From Pseudomonas sp. LB-090624 (GTDB lineage Bacteria; Pseudomonadota; Gammaproteobacteria; Pseudomonadales; Pseudomonadaceae): 64,000 bases of DNA. Location of the stretch: NCBI RefSeq assembly GCF_003205205.1, contig NZ_QJRL01000001.1, positions 1 through 64,000 of the forward strand, given 5' to 3'. The notes under the pieces are model-generated. The model was not told where the DNA came from, ran no database searches, and worked only from the letters and a program-made list of their open reading frames with translations. Of this stretch, positions 61,688 to 64,000 are shown in pieces. Within the stretch, counting starts at the first letter, position 1; every line of letters starts with the position of its first letter. A program made the position numbers and the translations under genes.

Positions 61688-63217
61688 GTGCCGCGTCGCA
61701 TCATCAGAACGTTCAATACGTTCAGTGCCTGTGCCCTTGCCCTCACCTTGAGCGGCTGTATCGGAACCTGGGGCATTGCCCCGCAAAGCAAGACGCTGCA
61801 AGCCAATACCTTGTCCACAGACGCGGCCATTCGCGAAGCCGCCACCGACGCCCACTGGCCTGAGCAGCAGTGGTGGCACGCCTATGGCGACCCGCAGCTG
61901 GACCGCTGGATTACCTTGGCCGTGGCCGGCAGCCCGAGCCTGGCCATGGCTGCGGCGCGGGTGCGCGAAGCCAAGGCCATGGCCGGTGTGGTCGAGTCGG
62001 CGGAAAAGCTCCAGGGCAACGGCAAGGCCACGCTCAAGCGCCACAACTGGCCGGAAGACCCGTTCTATGGCCCTGGCGCGCTGTCCGGTGCCAACACCTG
62101 GGACAACAATGCTGCCATCGGCTTCAGCTACGCCCTCGACTTGTGGGGCCGTGAACGCAATGCCAGCGAGCAGGCCGTGGACCAGGCGCACATGAGCGTG
62201 GCCGAAGCCCGCCAGGCGCAACTGGAACTGCAGAACAATGTGGTGCGTGCCTACATCCAGTTGAGTCTGCATTTTGCCCAGCGCGATATCGTCACAGCCG
62301 AGCTGGAGCAGCAGGAACAGATCCTGGCCTTGGCCAAGCGCCGGCTGGATGCCGGCATCGGCACCCACTTCGAAGTCAGCCAGGCCGAAGCGCCGCTGCC
62401 GGAAACCCACCGCCAGCTCGATAGCCTGAACGAAGAGATTGCCCTGACCCGCAACCAGCTGGCGGCACTGGCGGGCAAGGGCCCGGGCGAAGGCGCCCAG
62501 TTGCAGCGCCCGACCTTGGCCCTGGCTGCGCCGCTGAACCTGCCGTCGAACCTGCCAGCCGAGTTGGTTGGCCAGCGCCCCGACGTGGTTGCCAGCCGCT
62601 GGCAGGTGGCCGCGCAGGCGCGGGGTATCGACGTCGCCCACGCCGGCTTTTTCCCCAACGTGGACCTGGTCGGCAGCCTGGGCTTCATGGCCACCGGCGG
62701 TGGGCCGCTGGAGTTCCTCACCGGGCGCAAGTTCAACTACAACGTCGGCCCGGCCATCAGCCTGCCGGTCTTCGACGGTGGCCGTCTGCGCTCGCAGCTG
62801 GGCGTGGCCTCCGCCGGCTATGACGTGGCCGTGGCGCGCTACAACCAGACTGTGGTCGGTGCGCTGAAAGACATCTCCGACCAGTTGATCCGCCGCGAGT
62901 CGATGAAAGAGCAGTCGCACTTTGCCGCCGAGTCGGTCGCCGCTGCGCAGAAAACCTACGACATCGCGATGATCGCCTTCCAGCGCGGCCTTACCGACTA
63001 CCTCAACGTGCTCAACGCGCAAACCTTGTTGTTCCGCCAGCAGCAGGTGCAACAGCAGGTGCAGGCCGCCCGCCTGGTCGCCCATGCCGAGTTGGTCACC
63101 GCCCTGGGCGGGGGCCTGCAGGCGGGCCTGGATGTGCCCGATGAACAGCGCCAGGCTGCGCCGAAAACCCCGGCGACCCTGGCCATTTTCGACAAGAAGC
63201 CGGATAACGCCGAATGA
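61688..63217 (+). CDS. outer-membrane efflux lipoprotein (NodT/OprM-like family)
   Basis: The 509-residue protein has a lipoprotein signal with lipobox LSGC at about residues 21-24 and two OEP repeats typical of RND/FUSC outer-membrane factors (QWWHAYGDPQLDRWITLAVA, LDLWGRERNASEQAVDQA, RPDVVASRWQVAAQARGIDV, PVFDGGRLRSQLGVASAGYD). It would form the TolC-like trimeric channel. The start is a GTG at 61688. The FUSC gene overlaps its end by 4 bp. Confidence 0.9.
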   Translation: MPRRIIRTFNTFSACALALTLSGCIGTWGIAPQSKTLQANTLSTDAAIREAATDAHWPEQQWWHAYGDPQLDRWITLAVAGSPSLAMAAARVREAKAMAGVVESAEKLQGNGKATLKRHNWPEDPFYGPGALSGANTWDNNAAIGFSYALDLWGRERNASEQAVDQAHMSVAEARQAQLELQNNVVRAYIQLSLHFAQRDIVTAELEQQEQILALAKRRLDAGIGTHFEVSQAEAPLPETHRQLDSLNEEIALTRNQLAALAGKGPGEGAQLQRPTLALAAPLNLPSNLPAELVGQRPDVVASRWQVAAQARGIDVAHAGFFPNVDLVGSLGFMATGGGPLEFLTGRKFNYNVGPAISLPVFDGGRLRSQLGVASAGYDVAVARYNQTVVGALKDISDQLIRRESMKEQSHFAAESVAAAQKTYDIAMIAFQRGLTDYLNVLNAQTLLFRQQQVQQQVQAARLVAHAELVTALGGGLQAGLDVPDEQRQAAPKTPATLAIFDKKPDNAE

Positions 63218-64000
63218 GTACTTCCAGTCTGCCCGTGCGCTGGCTGCGAAGCCTGGAATGGCGTCGGGGCTTTTTTGCCTGGGCGCGCACCGACGGCGTG
63301 ACCTGGGTCTACATCTTCAAGGTCCTGGCCGCCGCGTTCATCACCCTGTGGCTGGCCATGCGGCTTGAGTTGCCGCAACCGCGCACGGCGATGATCACCG
63401 TGTTCATCGTGATGCAGCCGCAAAGCGGGCACGTGTTCGCCAAGAGCTTCTATCGGGTGCTCGGCACGCTGGCCGGCTCGGCGATGATGGTGGCGCTGAT
63501 CGCCATCTTTCCGCAGAACACTGAGCTGTTCCTGCCCAGCCTGGCGCTGTGGGTAGGGTTGTGCTCGGCCGGTGCCATGCGCTACCGCACTTTCCGCGCC
63601 TATGGCTTCGTGCTGGCCGGCTACACCGCGGCGATGATCGGCCTGCCGGTGTTGCAGCACCCTGACCAGGCGTTCATGGCCGCGGTATGGCGGGTGCTGG
63701 AAATTGCCCTGGGCATCCTGGTGTCGACCTTCGTCAGCGCCGCGATTCTGCCGCAGTCGGCCAGTGCTGCCATGCGCAACGCCCTTTACCAGCGCTTTGG
63801 CGTATTTGCCGGGGTGGTGGTGGAGGCCCTGCGTGGCGACAGTCAAAAGGACCGCTTCGAGAGCAGCAACGTGCGCTTCGTGGCAGAAGCCGTGGGCCTT
63901 GAGAGCCTGCGCAACGTCACCGCTTTCGAAGACCCGCACATGCGCCGTCGCAGTGGCCGGCTGGTGCGCATGAACAGCGAGTTCATGGCCATCACCACCC
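63214..64000 (+). CDS. FUSC family inner-membrane efflux protein, AaeB-like (partial)
   Basis: The gene begins with ATG at 63214 (ATGA overlap with the OMF gene) and runs off the window end; about 262 residues are visible. The AaeB-type N-terminal half has several helices (VYIFKVLAAAFITLWLAMRL, PRTAMITVFIVMQPQSG, VLGTLAGSAMMVALIAIF). Family members export aromatic carboxylic acids with a small DUF1656 and an HlyD partner that should follow to the right. The C-terminal half is missing because of the window edge, not a mutation. Confidence 0.88.
   Translation, partial: MSTSSLPVRWLRSLEWRRGFFAWARTDGVTWVYIFKVLAAAFITLWLAMRLELPQPRTAMITVFIVMQPQSGHVFAKSFYRVLGTLAGSAMMVALIAIFPQNTELFLPSLALWVGLCSAGAMRYRTFRAYGFVLAGYTAAMIGLPVLQHPDQAFMAAVWRVLEIALGILVSTFVSAAILPQSASAAMRNALYQRFGVFAGVVVEALRGDSQKDRFESSNVRFVAEAVGLESLRNVTAFEDPHMRRRSGRLVRMNSEFMAITT

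Noticed and set aside
1..64000. Mobile elements, prophage, CRISPR arrays, tRNA or rRNA genes
   Set aside because: No transposase, integrase, direct-repeat array or structural RNA was recognised. The repeats seen are short REP-like inverted repeats between genes.

Overview
The window looks like chromosomal core DNA of a Pseudomonas putida-group bacterium. The evidence is its high GC content, the protein sequences, and a gene order that matches what I remember of that group: ggt, mcpS, pcaHG, cioAB, ppoR, fpr, mscL, radA, cstA, fabV, a short LOV gene and hmgRABC. Almost every gene is intact. I see no insertion sequence, prophage, CRISPR array, rRNA or tRNA. Repeats are limited to REP-like inverted repeats and hairpin terminators between genes.

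Layout. 1-3.6 kb: two LysR regulators, a TSUP exporter, an ABM monooxygenase and an MdaB-type quinone reductase. 3.7-10.2 kb: periplasmic gamma-glutamyltransferase, an McpS-type chemoreceptor, a zinc peptidase and pcaHG (protocatechuate ring cleavage). 10.2-14 kb: trmA, a purine permease and an MFS transporter. 14.3-16.9 kb: the cyanide-insensitive oxidase cioAB with a 51-residue DUF2474 partner. 17-24 kb: rlmG, the LuxR solo ppoR, fpr, mscL, radA, an NCS2 permease and a PilZ protein. 24.3-31.5 kb: cstA-ybdD-yjiA, then a divergent one-carbon pair (a MetF with an extra cysteine-rich domain, and an internally shortened MetE N-terminal half), then a thiolase. 31.8-35.5 kb: fabV, a hydrolase and a folM-DUF1244-hopJ operon. 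35.7-37.8 kb: a MerR/B12-fold regulator facing a LOV photoreceptor and a PilZ-like protein. 37.9-42.6 kb: flavodoxin, a LysR-cidA-lrgB holin-like locus, an epoxide-hydrolase-like enzyme and an SDR. 42.8-47.8 kb: hmgR and hmgABC (homogentisate catabolism), then SirB1. 48-50.8 kb: leucine dehydrogenase, yebG with a LexA box, psiE, DUF3509 and an HPF/RaiA protein. 51-57.4 kb: a Fur-box-led iron operon (DUF3649, PepSY reductase, DUF3325, ECF sigma, FecR) and its TonB receptor. 57.4-64 kb: AraC, EamA exporter, 2-hydroxyacid dehydrogenase, and a LysR divergent from an OMF-FUSC efflux system cut by the window end.

The genes serve aromatic and amino-acid catabolism (pca, hmg, ldh), redox and respiratory flexibility (cio, fpr, mdaB), iron signalling, and light or cell-cell sensing. 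The least explained parts are (a) the MetF/MetE-N pair around a tandem TGAG-N5-CTCA element, (b) the LOV / degenerate-B12 MerR / PilZ-like cluster, and (c) a terminator-ended untranslated stretch downstream of hmgR that could encode a small RNA. Several operator-like palindromes fit known regulators: a PcaQ-type site at pcaHG, the 17-bp HmgR site, a LexA box, an ANR box, a Fur box and a GntR-type palindrome.
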